64,000 nucleotides of DNA from Chryseobacterium rhizosphaerae (GTDB lineage Bacteria; Bacteroidota; Bacteroidia; Flavobacteriales; Weeksellaceae), in assembly GCF_003385455.1 (NCBI RefSeq), contig NZ_QNUF01000024.1, forward strand, positions 21,892 through 85,891, written 5' to 3'. How positions within the stretch are numbered: the stretch's first letter is position 1; each line of letters starts with the position of its first letter. The notes beneath the pieces are model-generated. The model made no database searches and was not told the origin of the DNA. It was given only the letters and a program-made list of their open reading frames with translations. A program made the translations under genes and the position numbers. Below are positions 8,862 through 16,383 of the stretch, piece by piece.

Positions 8862-8946
8862 AAACTAATTTGAGTTGTAACAAAAATATTAATTTTAAAT
8901 GAGAATAGGAAAATACTGAGGTTTTAAATTTTTTTAAAACTTTGTT

Positions 8947-8977
8947 TTTGTAGATTCGTAAAAATACTGTATCTTTG
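8947..8977 (+). promoter_or_regulatory. Bacteroidota-type promoter of the pyrB leader
   Basis: The -7 box TATCTTTG (8970-8977) matches TAnnTTTG exactly, and TTTG at 8947-8950 lies 19 bases upstream, the preferred spacing. Transcription would start around 8982-8985, practically at the leader-peptide ATG (8984), so the leader message may be nearly leaderless. Confidence 0.75.
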
Positions 8978-8983
8978 CACCTA

Positions 8984-9055
8984 ATGAATAAAAAAGCATT
9001 TATATCATTAGATTTACCGGGCGAAAACGCCCTTTACGATATTTATTGTTATTAA
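8984..9055 (+). CDS. pyrB leader peptide (23 aa)
   Basis: A short ORF of 23 codons, MNKKAFISLDLPGENALYDI followed by YCY, running from just downstream of the promoter to a TAA whose last two bases open the terminator stem. A ribosome finishing this ORF would cover the 5' arm of that terminator. It is placed as in leader-coupled attenuators such as enterobacterial pyrBI, though the peptide itself is unrelated to that leader as far as I can tell. No amino acid is strongly enriched apart from three tyrosines near the end, so nucleotide-speed sensing seems likelier than amino-acid sensing. The coding call is an inference from position and architecture. Confidence 0.55.
   Translation: MNKKAFISLDLPGENALYDIYCY
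9019..9032 (+). promoter_or_regulatory. Candidate RNA-polymerase pause hairpin in the pyrB leader
   Basis: GGGCG-AAAA-CGCCC makes a strong five-pair stem with an AAAA loop inside the leader ORF. It is followed by a U-rich stretch in the RNA (TTTACGATATTTATTGTTAT) up to the terminator. A hairpin followed by a U-rich stretch is what a UTP-sensitive pause would look like. Confidence 0.5.
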
Positions 9056-9081
9056 GCGAAGATCTTGTCTTCGCTTTTTTT
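9054..9081 (+). terminator. Attenuator terminator upstream of pyrB
   Basis: Stem AAGCGAAGA / TCTTCGCTT (nine perfect pairs), five-base loop TCTTG, and a T-run reaching 9081. It is a textbook intrinsic terminator, yet it stands 20 bases before the pyrB start codon and after a promoter, so it can only act on the pyrB transcript itself. Its 5' arm starts inside the leader stop codon. Confidence 0.85.
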
Positions 9082-9101
9082 ATGCTCAAAAATTAAGAAT
9101 T

Positions 9102-9992
9102 ATGTTTACGATTACAGAACTAAGCACCGAGAGAATCAACAGTATACTGACAGAAGCAATGGCTTTTGCGAATGGAAAAACTGCTAAAATTGAAGGAGAA
9201 GTTTTTTGCTCAAACCTTTTTTTTGAAGACAGTACAAGAACAAAGACGAGCTTTGATATTGCAGAAAGAAAACTGGGACTTCAGGTTGTTCCTTTTGATG
9301 CTTCACACAGTTCGGTAAACAAAGGCGAGAGTCTTTATGATACGGTGAAAACCATTGAAAGTATAGGGGTAAACTTAGTAGTGATCCGCGATAAAAAGGA
9401 CAGGTACTTTGAGGAATTACAAAATATTAAAATTCCTGTGATCAATGGAGGAGACGGAACAGGAAATCACCCTTCACAGTGTATGCTGGATCTGATGACG
9501 ATCTATCAGGAATTTGGAAAGTTCGAAGGATTAAAAGTAGGGATTGTAGGAGATGTAAAACACAGCCGGGTGGCCAATTCCAATGCTGAAGCTTTAAGAA
9601 GATTAGGAGCTAAAGTATATTTCTCAGGACCGGAACAATGGTTTGATGAGGGAGCTTTAATCAACGGAACCTACCTTTCCGTAGACGAACTGATTGCTGA
9701 TGTAGATGTTCTGATGCTGTTAAGAATACAACACGAAAGGCATGATGATGCGATGAGTTTTACAGCTTCGGATTATCATAAAAGATATGGCCTTACCAAA
9801 GAAAGAGAGCAGGCGATGAAAAAAGAAGCAATTATTATGCATCCTGCACCTATCAACAGAGGGGTAGAAATAGATTCAGATCTTGTAGAATGCGAACGTT
9901 CAAGAGTTTTTAAACAAATGCAGAACGGAGTTTTCGCAAGAATGGCGATCCTGAAGGAGGCGCTGGAAGAAAAAGGATTTACGTTTAAGTAA
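9102..9992 (+). CDS. pyrB: Aspartate carbamoyltransferase, catalytic subunit
   Basis: Condenses carbamoyl phosphate with aspartate, the committed step of pyrimidine synthesis. The 296-residue protein has the carbamoyl-phosphate signature FEDSTRTKTSF near residue 45, HPSQCMLDLMT near residue 125 and HPAPINRGVEI near residue 247. It is at the short end of the family. No pyrI regulatory subunit or pyrR is adjacent, so control probably lies in the attenuator-like leader just upstream. The ATG follows a short A/T-rich spacer with no strong Shine-Dalgarno, as is common in Bacteroidota. It shares its substrate with ArgF' and leads towards carAB. Confidence 0.95.
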   Translation: MFTITELSTERINSILTEAMAFANGKTAKIEGEVFCSNLFFEDSTRTKTSFDIAERKLGLQVVPFDASHSSVNKGESLYDTVKTIESIGVNLVVIRDKKDRYFEELQNIKIPVINGGDGTGNHPSQCMLDLMTIYQEFGKFEGLKVGIVGDVKHSRVANSNAEALRRLGAKVYFSGPEQWFDEGALINGTYLSVDELIADVDVLMLLRIQHERHDDAMSFTASDYHKRYGLTKEREQAMKKEAIIMHPAPINRGVEIDSDLVECERSRVFKQMQNGVFARMAILKEALEEKGFTFK

Positions 9993-10002
9993 ATGGTAAA
10001 AA

Positions 10003-10063
10003 GTATAATGTACAAAATATAAGTCGGGGTGAAGTACATTATACATTGTACACCCGACATTAT
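10003..10063. repeat. Nested inverted repeats between pyrB and carA
   Basis: GTATAATGTAC (10003-10013) is exactly complementary to GTACATTATAC (10034-10044), while GTCGGGGTG (10023-10031) pairs with CACCCGAC (10051-10058). The overlapping arms allow two mutually exclusive hairpins. Such GTACATTATAC stretches are frequent intergenic debris in flavobacteria, so a regulatory role in carA expression is only a possibility. Confidence 0.5.
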
Positions 10064-10143
10064 ATTAAAGAATAAAGAAAAAATAATATAGAACAAGGAA
10101 GTCTAACTTCCAACTTCTAAAATCTAATATCTAATTTTTAAAA

Positions 10144-11217
10144 ATGAAGAAAAAATTAATACTGGAGTCCGGTGAAGTGTTTCATGGAGAAGGTTTCGGA
10201 GCAGAGTTGGAAACTGCAGGAGAGGTAGTTTTCAATACCGGAATGACAGGGTATCAGGAATTGATTTCTGACCCATCGTATTGCGGTCAGATAGTTTGTA
10301 TGACCTATCCGCTTATCGGAAATTATGGTATTAACCGTGATGATTATGAAAGTATCGAGCCTGCAATTAAAGGACTTATCGTAAAAGAACTTTGCGATCT
10401 TCCTTCTAATTTCCGTACTCAGATTACTTTAGATGAATTATTTAAAAAGAAAAACCTTTCAGGAATCTCTGGAATTGACACCAGAAGACTGACAAGAATT
10501 CTTCGTAACTATGGAGTAGTGAAAGGTAAAATTGTGAATGCTGATGCTGATGAAAGTGCAGTTGCTGCAGAACTAAAAACTACAAGTTTCCCTATCAACC
10601 AGGTGGAAACAGTTTCTACAAAAACACCTTATGCTAACCCTAACCGTGGGTTCAAGGTAGTCTTAGTAGATTTTGGAGCTAAACTGGGGATCATCAGAGA
10701 ACTGTCTCAAAGAAATTGCGATATTATCGTTGTTTCTCAGGATACGACAGCAGAAGAGATCTTATTGATGAATCCTGACGGAATTATGCTGTCAAACGGT
10801 CCTGGAGACCCGGAAGATGTACCTCACGCATTGGATATGATCCGCGGATTACTAGGGAAAGTTCCGATCTTTGGAATCTGTTTAGGACACCAGCTGATCG
10901 GATTAGCTTGCGGAGCAAAAACCTTCAAACTAAAATTCGGACACAGAGGAGGAAATCACCCGGTATTGGATCTGGAGAAAAACAAAGTGGCTATTACTTC
11001 TCAAAACCATGGGTATGCAGTAGATCAGGAAAGTTTAAAAGGAACAGATCTGATTGAAACCCACATCGCGTTGAACGACAGAACAAATGAAGGATTAAAA
11101 CACAAAATCCATCCTTGTTTCTCCGTTCAGTACCACCCTGAAGCGAGCCCAGGCCCGGAAGATGCAAACTACCTGTTTGATGAGTTTATCGAAATGATGG
11201 AGAACTTTAAAAAGTAG
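10144..11217 (+). CDS. carA: Carbamoyl-phosphate synthase, small (glutaminase) subunit
   Basis: Hydrolyses glutamine and passes ammonia to CarB. The 357-residue protein has the CarA N-terminal domain (GEVFHGEGFGAE... NTGMTGYQE) and a class-I glutamine amidotransferase domain with nucleophile cysteine in FGICLGHQLIG near residue 244 and the His-Glu pair in QYHPEASPGPED near residue 331. The product, carbamoyl phosphate, feeds both PyrB and ArgF'. carB is not directly next: a four-helix-bundle gene and its flanking repeats separate the two subunit genes by 453 bases. Confidence 0.96.
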   Translation: MKKKLILESGEVFHGEGFGAELETAGEVVFNTGMTGYQELISDPSYCGQIVCMTYPLIGNYGINRDDYESIEPAIKGLIVKELCDLPSNFRTQITLDELFKKKNLSGISGIDTRRLTRILRNYGVVKGKIVNADADESAVAAELKTTSFPINQVETVSTKTPYANPNRGFKVVLVDFGAKLGIIRELSQRNCDIIVVSQDTTAEEILLMNPDGIMLSNGPGDPEDVPHALDMIRGLLGKVPIFGICLGHQLIGLACGAKTFKLKFGHRGGNHPVLDLEKNKVAITSQNHGYAVDQESLKGTDLIETHIALNDRTNEGLKHKIHPCFSVQYHPEASPGPEDANYLFDEFIEMMENFKK

Positions 11218-11248
11218 GAATCAAGAGCCGAGAACCAAGAATCAAGAC
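11217..11248. repeat. Left flanking repeat of the four-helix-bundle insertion
   Basis: Starts at the last base of carA and consists of imperfect direct repeats (AATCAAGAGCC, GAACCAAGAATCAAGAC). Its complement, in the same imperfect style, occurs at 11615-11655 on the other side of the gene. The pair looks like terminal inverted repeats. Confidence 0.6.
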
Positions 11249-11262
11249 GAAATAGAGTACTA

Positions 11263-11613
11263 ATGCACAACTTTGAAAAACTACTTTTCTGGCAAAAGTC
11301 CATTGTACTGGCAAAGAATATTTATATTGTTTGTCAAGAGATTAACAATGACGAAAAGTATGGGTTAATTTCTCAGATTAAAAGATGTACTGTTTCCATT
11401 CCGTCTAACATAGCTGAAGGTTCTGGAAGAAATAGCACTAAAGAATTTAATCATTTTCTTGCTATTGCTTTAGGTTCTGCATTTGAATTGCAAACCCAGT
11501 TGATTTTGGTAAGGGAGCTATATCTTTTACCTGAAGAGATGGTAAATACTTTACTTAATGAAGTATCCGAAATTCAAAAAATGATTTACTCATTCAAAAA
11601 TAATTTAAAATAA
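11263..11613 (+). CDS. Four-helix-bundle protein (23S rRNA intervening-sequence protein family)
   Basis: A 116-residue helical protein: FEKLLFWQKSIVLAKNIY at the start, CTVSIPSNIAEGSGR in the middle and LNEVSEIQKMIYSFKNNLK at the end are hallmarks of the S23/four-helix-bundle family. Members were first seen inside rRNA intervening sequences and are relatives of Avd of diversity-generating retroelements; their molecular role is unclear. Here the gene splits carA from carB and is bounded by complementary repeats, suggesting a mobile passenger inserted into the operon. Being in the same orientation and lacking a terminator, it should allow carB read-through. Confidence 0.85.
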   Translation: MHNFEKLLFWQKSIVLAKNIYIVCQEINNDEKYGLISQIKRCTVSIPSNIAEGSGRNSTKEFNHFLAIALGSAFELQTQLILVRELYLLPEEMVNTLLNEVSEIQKMIYSFKNNLK

Positions 11614-11614
11614 A

Positions 11615-11655
11615 GTCTAGAAAATCTTGGCTCCTGGCTCTGGATTCTTGACTCT
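11615..11655. repeat. Right flanking repeat of the four-helix-bundle insertion
   Basis: Begins two bases after the four-helix-bundle stop codon. Repeated units CTTGGCTCCTGGCTCTGG and ATTCTTGACTC are complementary, with mismatches, to the CAAGAGCC/CAAGAATC units on the left side at 11217-11248. Confidence 0.6.
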
Positions 11656-11670
11656 AATAAAAAAAGAAAA

Positions 11671-14600
11671 ATGGCAAAACGTACAGATATAAAAACAATT
11701 TTAGTAATCGGTTCAGGACCTATTATCATTGGTCAGGCAGCTGAATTTGATTACGCAGGAACGCAGGCTTGTTTGTCTTTGAGAGAAGAAGGCTACAAGG
11801 TAATTTTGATCAACTCAAACCCTGCAACGATTATGACGGATGTGGAGATCGCAGATAAAGTATATATCGAGCCGATTTCATTACAGTTTGTAAGCCACAT
11901 CATCAGAAAAGAACGTCCGGATGCATTGTTGCCAACATTGGGAGGTCAGACAGGACTGAATATGGCGGTAGAACTGGAGAAATCAGGAATTCTTGAAGAA
12001 TGTAAGGTGGAAGTATTGGGAACTACACTTTCTGCAATTAACAGAGCGGAAGACAGAGACCTTTTCCGTGAGTTGATGAGAGAGCTGAACGAACCGGTTC
12101 CAGAATCTGATATCGTTAATACAGTAGAAGGAGCAATCGCTTTTGCTGATCAAATCGGATATCCTGTAATTGTTCGTCCTGCCTTTACCATGGGAGGAAC
12201 AGGAGGTGGTATTGCTTCCACAGAAGCTGAATTGAAGGAGATTGCTGAACTGGGATTGAAATATAGCCCTGTAACACAGTGTCTTATTGAGAAATCAATT
12301 GCTGGTTTCAAAGAAATTGAATATGAAGTAATGCGTGATGCAAACGACAATGCGATTGTGGTTTGTAACATGGAAAATATAGATCCGGTGGGAGTTCATA
12401 CCGGAGATTCAATCGTAGTAGCACCTTCTCAGACACTTTCAGACAGAGAGTATCAGTTATTGAGAAATGCTTCTTTAAAAATCATCAGAGCATTAGGAAT
12501 TGAAGGAGGATGTAACGTACAATTAGCGTTGGATCCACATTCTTTCGAATATTATATCATTGAGGTAAACCCAAGGGTTTCCCGTTCCTCAGCACTTGCA
12601 AGTAAAGCAACAGGATATCCTATTGCAAAGATTGCTGCAAAAATTGCAGTAGGATTGACACTTGATGAAATTATGAACCCAGTGACCGGAAAAACATATG
12701 CATGTTTCGAGCCGGCGTTGGATTATGTAGTAACGAAATTCCCAAGATTCCCATTTGATAAGTTCGAAACTGCTGACAGAAGACTTTCTACTCAGATGAA
12801 AGCAACGGGTGAAGTAATGGCTATCGGAAGAAATTTTGAGGAGTCTTTACAGAAAGCGATCCGTTCACTGGAAACAGGAATCAAACACCTTGGATTAAAA
12901 ACAAAACAGGCAGAGGCTCTTACAGCAGAAGAAATTGAAAGAAGAATCAGAGTTTGTGATGACGAAAGATTGTTCATCATCGGAGATGCTTTAAGAAGAG
13001 GGTATGACTGGGAGCAGATTGTAGAATGGAGCAAAATAGATAAGTTCTTCATCTGGAAACTGAAAAAATTAGTTGATTTTGAAAAAGTGATCGCTGATCA
13101 TAAATTTGATAAAGAAACTTTAATTCAGGCTAAGAAACTAGGTTTTGCAGATATCAATATTGCTGTTCTTTGGGATGTAACGGAACGTGAAGTTTTCAAT
13201 TTCAGAAAAGAAAACGGAGTGATGCCGGTATACAAAATGGTAGATACCTGTGCAGCAGAATTTGAAAGTGAAACTCCCTATTTCTACGGAACCTATGAAG
13301 AAGAAAATGAAAGTGTTGTTTCCAATAAAGAGAAGATCATCGTTCTGGGTTCAGGACCTATCAGAATCGGACAGGGAGTAGAATTTGATTATGCTACTGT
13401 TCACTCGGTTTGGGCAATCAAAGAAATGGGTTACGAAGCGATCATTATCAATAATAACCCTGAAACGGTTTCTACAGACTTCTCGATTTCGGATAAATTA
13501 TACTTCGAACCTCTTACGGAAGAAGATGTAATGAACATCATTGATCTTGAAAAACCTAAAGGGGTAGTGGTTCAGTTCGGAGGACAGACCGCGATCAACC
13601 TTGCAGATAAATTAGCAGCTCACGGAGTACAGATCTTAGGAACTTCACTGGAAGATCTTGACAGAGCTGAAAACAGAGATAAATTCGAAAAAGCACTACA
13701 AGAGCTTGGAATTCCTCAGCCAAAAGGAAGGACTTCAACCTCAAAAGAAGAAGCGATAGAAATTGCCAACGAAATCGGTTATCCGGTATTGGTACGTCCA
13801 AGTTATGTTTTAGGAGGTAGAGCGATGGAGATTGTATACACAGAAGCAGAATTGGCGCACTATATGGAATTTGCGGTTGAGGCAAGCCCTGAGCATCCAA
13901 TTTTGGTTGACAAGTATATGGTAGGAAAAGAGATTGAAGTAGATGCAATCTGTGACGGTGAAACAGTAATCATTCCTGGAATTATGGAACACATCGAAAG
14001 AGCAGGAGTTCACTCCGGAGACTCTATTGCAGTGTATCCACCACAAAATATTTCACAAAGCGAGATTGATACGTTAGTAGACTATACAAAAAGACTGGCA
14101 AAAGGACTGAAAGTTATCGGATTAATGAATATCCAGTACGTACTTTTCGAAGGAAATGTATATGTAATTGAAGTGAACCCACGTTCTTCAAGAACAGTTC
14201 CTTTCTTATCTAAAATTACAGAGGTACCTATGGCTAACCTTGCTACAAAAGCAATTTTAGGACAAAAACTGAAAGACCTTGGTTACAAAGACGGGCTGGT
14301 TCCAAACAAAGAAGGTGTTTTTGTAAAAGTTCCTGTTTTCTCTTTCTCTAAGCTGACGAAAGTTGATATCTCTTTAGGACCTGAAATGAAGTCTACAGGA
14401 GAGGTTATGGGGAAAGATACAACGCTTGAAAAAGCACTTTACAAGGGTCTTGTTGCAGCAGGAAGAAAAGTTCCTATGCATGGTTCTATCCTATTTACAG
14501 TAGCAGATAAACATAAAGAAGAAGCTGCAGCTCTGGCAGCAAGATTCCATGAGGTAGGATTCAGAATCTGGGCTACAGAAGGTACCGCGAAGTTCTTCGG

Positions 14601-14853
14601 AGAAAAAGGTATTCCTTGCAAAATAGGATATAAGATCGGAGAAGAAAGTGTCAACCTTATCGACCTGATCCAGAAAGGAAAAGTTCAGTATGTTGTGAAT
14701 ACCACTACAAAAGGTAAGCAGGCTGAAAGAGACGGATTCCAGATCAGAAGAATGAGTGTGGAGAACGGTGTTCCTTGTTTAACGTCAATGGATACGGTAG
14801 AAGCTATTCTGAAAGTAATTGAAAGCATGAGTTTCAAAATGGAAACCATGTAA
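11671..14853 (+). CDS. carB: Carbamoyl-phosphate synthase, large subunit
   Basis: Makes carbamoyl phosphate from bicarbonate, ammonia and two ATP. The 1060-residue protein shows the expected internal duplication: VIGSGPIIIGQAAEFDYAGTQA at residue 11 and the matching VLGSGPIRIGQGVEFDYATVHS near residue 553, each opening an ATP-grasp half (VEVNPRVSRSSALASKATGYPIA and VEVNPRSSRTVPFLSK). The C-terminal MGS-like allosteric domain starts near residue 930 (KVPMHGSILFTVADKHKEE) and in enteric bacteria binds UMP and ornithine. Nothing is truncated. A strong terminator follows 24 bases downstream, ending the pyrB-carA-carB run. Confidence 0.97.
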   Translation: MAKRTDIKTILVIGSGPIIIGQAAEFDYAGTQACLSLREEGYKVILINSNPATIMTDVEIADKVYIEPISLQFVSHIIRKERPDALLPTLGGQTGLNMAVELEKSGILEECKVEVLGTTLSAINRAEDRDLFRELMRELNEPVPESDIVNTVEGAIAFADQIGYPVIVRPAFTMGGTGGGIASTEAELKEIAELGLKYSPVTQCLIEKSIAGFKEIEYEVMRDANDNAIVVCNMENIDPVGVHTGDSIVVAPSQTLSDREYQLLRNASLKIIRALGIEGGCNVQLALDPHSFEYYIIEVNPRVSRSSALASKATGYPIAKIAAKIAVGLTLDEIMNPVTGKTYACFEPALDYVVTKFPRFPFDKFETADRRLSTQMKATGEVMAIGRNFEESLQKAIRSLETGIKHLGLKTKQAEALTAEEIERRIRVCDDERLFIIGDALRRGYDWEQIVEWSKIDKFFIWKLKKLVDFEKVIADHKFDKETLIQAKKLGFADINIAVLWDVTEREVFNFRKENGVMPVYKMVDTCAAEFESETPYFYGTYEEENESVVSNKEKIIVLGSGPIRIGQGVEFDYATVHSVWAIKEMGYEAIIINNNPETVSTDFSISDKLYFEPLTEEDVMNIIDLEKPKGVVVQFGGQTAINLADKLAAHGVQILGTSLEDLDRAENRDKFEKALQELGIPQPKGRTSTSKEEAIEIANEIGYPVLVRPSYVLGGRAMEIVYTEAELAHYMEFAVEASPEHPILVDKYMVGKEIEVDAICDGETVIIPGIMEHIERAGVHSGDSIAVYPPQNISQSEIDTLVDYTKRLAKGLKVIGLMNIQYVLFEGNVYVIEVNPRSSRTVPFLSKITEVPMANLATKAILGQKLKDLGYKDGLVPNKEGVFVKVPVFSFSKLTKVDISLGPEMKSTGEVMGKDTTLEKALYKGLVAAGRKVPMHGSILFTVADKHKEEAAALAARFHEVGFRIWATEGTAKFFGEKGIPCKIGYKIGEESVNLIDLIQKGKVQYVVNTTTKGKQAERDGFQIRRMSVENGVPCLTSMDTVEAILKVIESMSFKMETM

Positions 14854-14877
14854 TTTTCAAAAAAAATATAACCCTAT

Positions 14878-14914
14878 AAACCTCATAGATTTCAAAAGTC
14901 TATGAGGTTTTTTT
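14878..14914 (+). terminator. Intrinsic terminator after carB
   Basis: AAACCTCATAGA and TCTATGAGGTTT are exact complements around a nine-base loop, followed by a T-run to 14914. Confidence 0.9.
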
Positions 14915-15028
14915 ATCTCAATCAATTCTATAGCAATGTTGGGCTCGCAAGGGTTCTACCTTACCTAATTTTTACTTTTAATTAAAATAATCTCCTGTAA
15001 ACTATTAAAATTTGATTGTTGAAATACG

Positions 15029-15036
15029 TAATTTTG
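15029..15036 (+). promoter_or_regulatory. Candidate -7 box for the SUKH gene
   Basis: TAATTTTG matches TAnnTTTG and lies 44 bases before the ATG. A TTTG at 15011 is only 14 bases upstream, closer than ideal, so the promoter is tentative. Confidence 0.4.
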
Positions 15037-15080
15037 AGAACCATATACAACCCCTCTAAACAAGCATAATTAAACTAACC

Positions 15081-15881
15081 ATGACTGAGAATAGGTATCA
15101 TGATTTCTTTTCAGAATTAAAATATTTCATCATTGAATTGGGAATAGACCATGGAAAAATTGTTGGATGTTCTGATCATGAGATAGCATCGATAGAAAGT
15201 AGAATAGGAACGGCATTACCGGAAGCTTATAAAGAATACCTTAAAAGCGTAGGAAAGAAATTTCTTTTTGAATTTTTTGATGCGGAACAAATGTCATTTG
15301 AAGATTATGATGATATCAATGAATATGTCACAAATACTTTAACGGAAACAGGTTTTACATTTGAAAGAGAAGTTTTTCCCATATCTCACAGAAGATATGA
15401 TTTTTTTAGGTTTTTCTATTTAAATGAGTCAGATAATCCTGAAATATGGTTTTTCGATGAATATCCAGAAGACGGTAGACATACCCAAAACTCACGACAG
15501 ACATTTGTTCAGATGATATTAGATTTTTTCAGTCAGGCTTTGAGTAATCAAACTGCCGGATTCCACTGGGTCACATCGGAAGAGACTAAGAAAAATGAAA
15601 ATATTGTGAGAGATAGATACCTGAAGTGGTTTGGAGCCAATTTAAAATTAAAAAATCGGATCAGGGAAACCCATACGGACAATCCTTTTGTTCTTGAATT
15701 ATACAAAACATTTAATGCTTACTTCAGTCCTGCAAACGAAAGAACTGCCCTTGAAGAATTGGGAAAATACAAAAATAATACGGCTAAGAGTGACTCTGAT
15801 AAGGTGACGGCTGAACCTGAAAATAAAAAAACATCAGTTAAACCAGGCCTTTGGACTGCATTAAAAAGATTGTTTTCTTAA
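15081..15881 (+). CDS. SMI1/KNR4 (SUKH) family protein
   Basis: A 266-residue cytosolic protein. Residues about 20-160 have the SUKH pattern: DHEIASIESRIGTALPEAYKEYLKSVG (helix with the conserved ALPxxYKxYL) and later NPEIWFFDEYPEDG. SUKH proteins are often immunity proteins against contact-dependent or polymorphic toxins, but many are orphan proteins of unknown role. No toxin gene is adjacent here. The C-terminal 60 residues are charged and Asn/Lys-rich, then end in PGLWTALKRLFS, which looks like a short amphipathic tail. Function beyond the fold is inference. Confidence 0.7.
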   Translation: MTENRYHDFFSELKYFIIELGIDHGKIVGCSDHEIASIESRIGTALPEAYKEYLKSVGKKFLFEFFDAEQMSFEDYDDINEYVTNTLTETGFTFEREVFPISHRRYDFFRFFYLNESDNPEIWFFDEYPEDGRHTQNSRQTFVQMILDFFSQALSNQTAGFHWVTSEETKKNENIVRDRYLKWFGANLKLKNRIRETHTDNPFVLELYKTFNAYFSPANERTALEELGKYKNNTAKSDSDKVTAEPENKKTSVKPGLWTALKRLFS

Positions 15882-15936
15882 TTTGTTGAAATTAAGGCAT
15901 CTCTGATATGATAAAAACCATGTAAATTAAAATGAT

Positions 15937-16383
15937 ATGAATATAATGGAAAGATCTAAGATTTTGTTTGGAATTATTTTTCTCTTTTTTCTATTGGGTT
16001 GTTCAATCCCAACAGATTTTTACATCCAAAATTTAAGTCAGACAAAAAAGACTGTAAAAATCAATTACAACAGGAAAATTTCAAAATTATTAAAAGACAG
16101 TTTGTATGGTAGTTTTAGTTTCAATTATGAAAATAATATTGTGGAGCCGAGATTTTTTCATGTCAATAAGAACCTAAAGCATCTTGAAAAAATAAGTATT
16201 GATAGCTGTAGCATTTCGTTAGAAATTGAGCCACATTCAACTGTAAGAATTGAAAAAACTCATAATTATTGGTGGACCCATATGATTGGTTATATTGAAA
16301 TAGACGGTCAACCTTATGACATTCAAGAACTAAGGAAAAATTCTGAGGAAGTTAAACACGATTATATTTATAAAATAAAATGA
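15937..16383 (+). CDS. Small lipoprotein of unknown function
   Basis: A 148-residue protein with a lipoprotein signal peptide: hydrophobic ILFGIIFLFFLLG followed by the lipobox cysteine in LLGCSIP near residue 22. The mature part is basic and Tyr/Asn-rich with no motif I recognise. The start may instead be the ATG at 15946 (MERSKILFG), which gives a more usual signal length. The stop codon overlaps the next gene by four bases (ATGA), so the two are probably translated together. Confidence 0.7.
   Translation: MNIMERSKILFGIIFLFFLLGCSIPTDFYIQNLSQTKKTVKINYNRKISKLLKDSLYGSFSFNYENNIVEPRFFHVNKNLKHLEKISIDSCSISLEIEPHSTVRIEKTHNYWWTHMIGYIEIDGQPYDIQELRKNSEEVKHDYIYKIK

Noticed and set aside
8984..9055. 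Amino-acid-sensing leader (as in trp or his)
   Set aside because: No run of a single amino acid; three tyrosines near the end are too few, and pyrB regulation by tyrosine makes little sense.
11263..11613. Diversity-generating retroelement (Avd relative)
   Set aside because: No reverse transcriptase, template repeat or variable repeat target was found near this gene.
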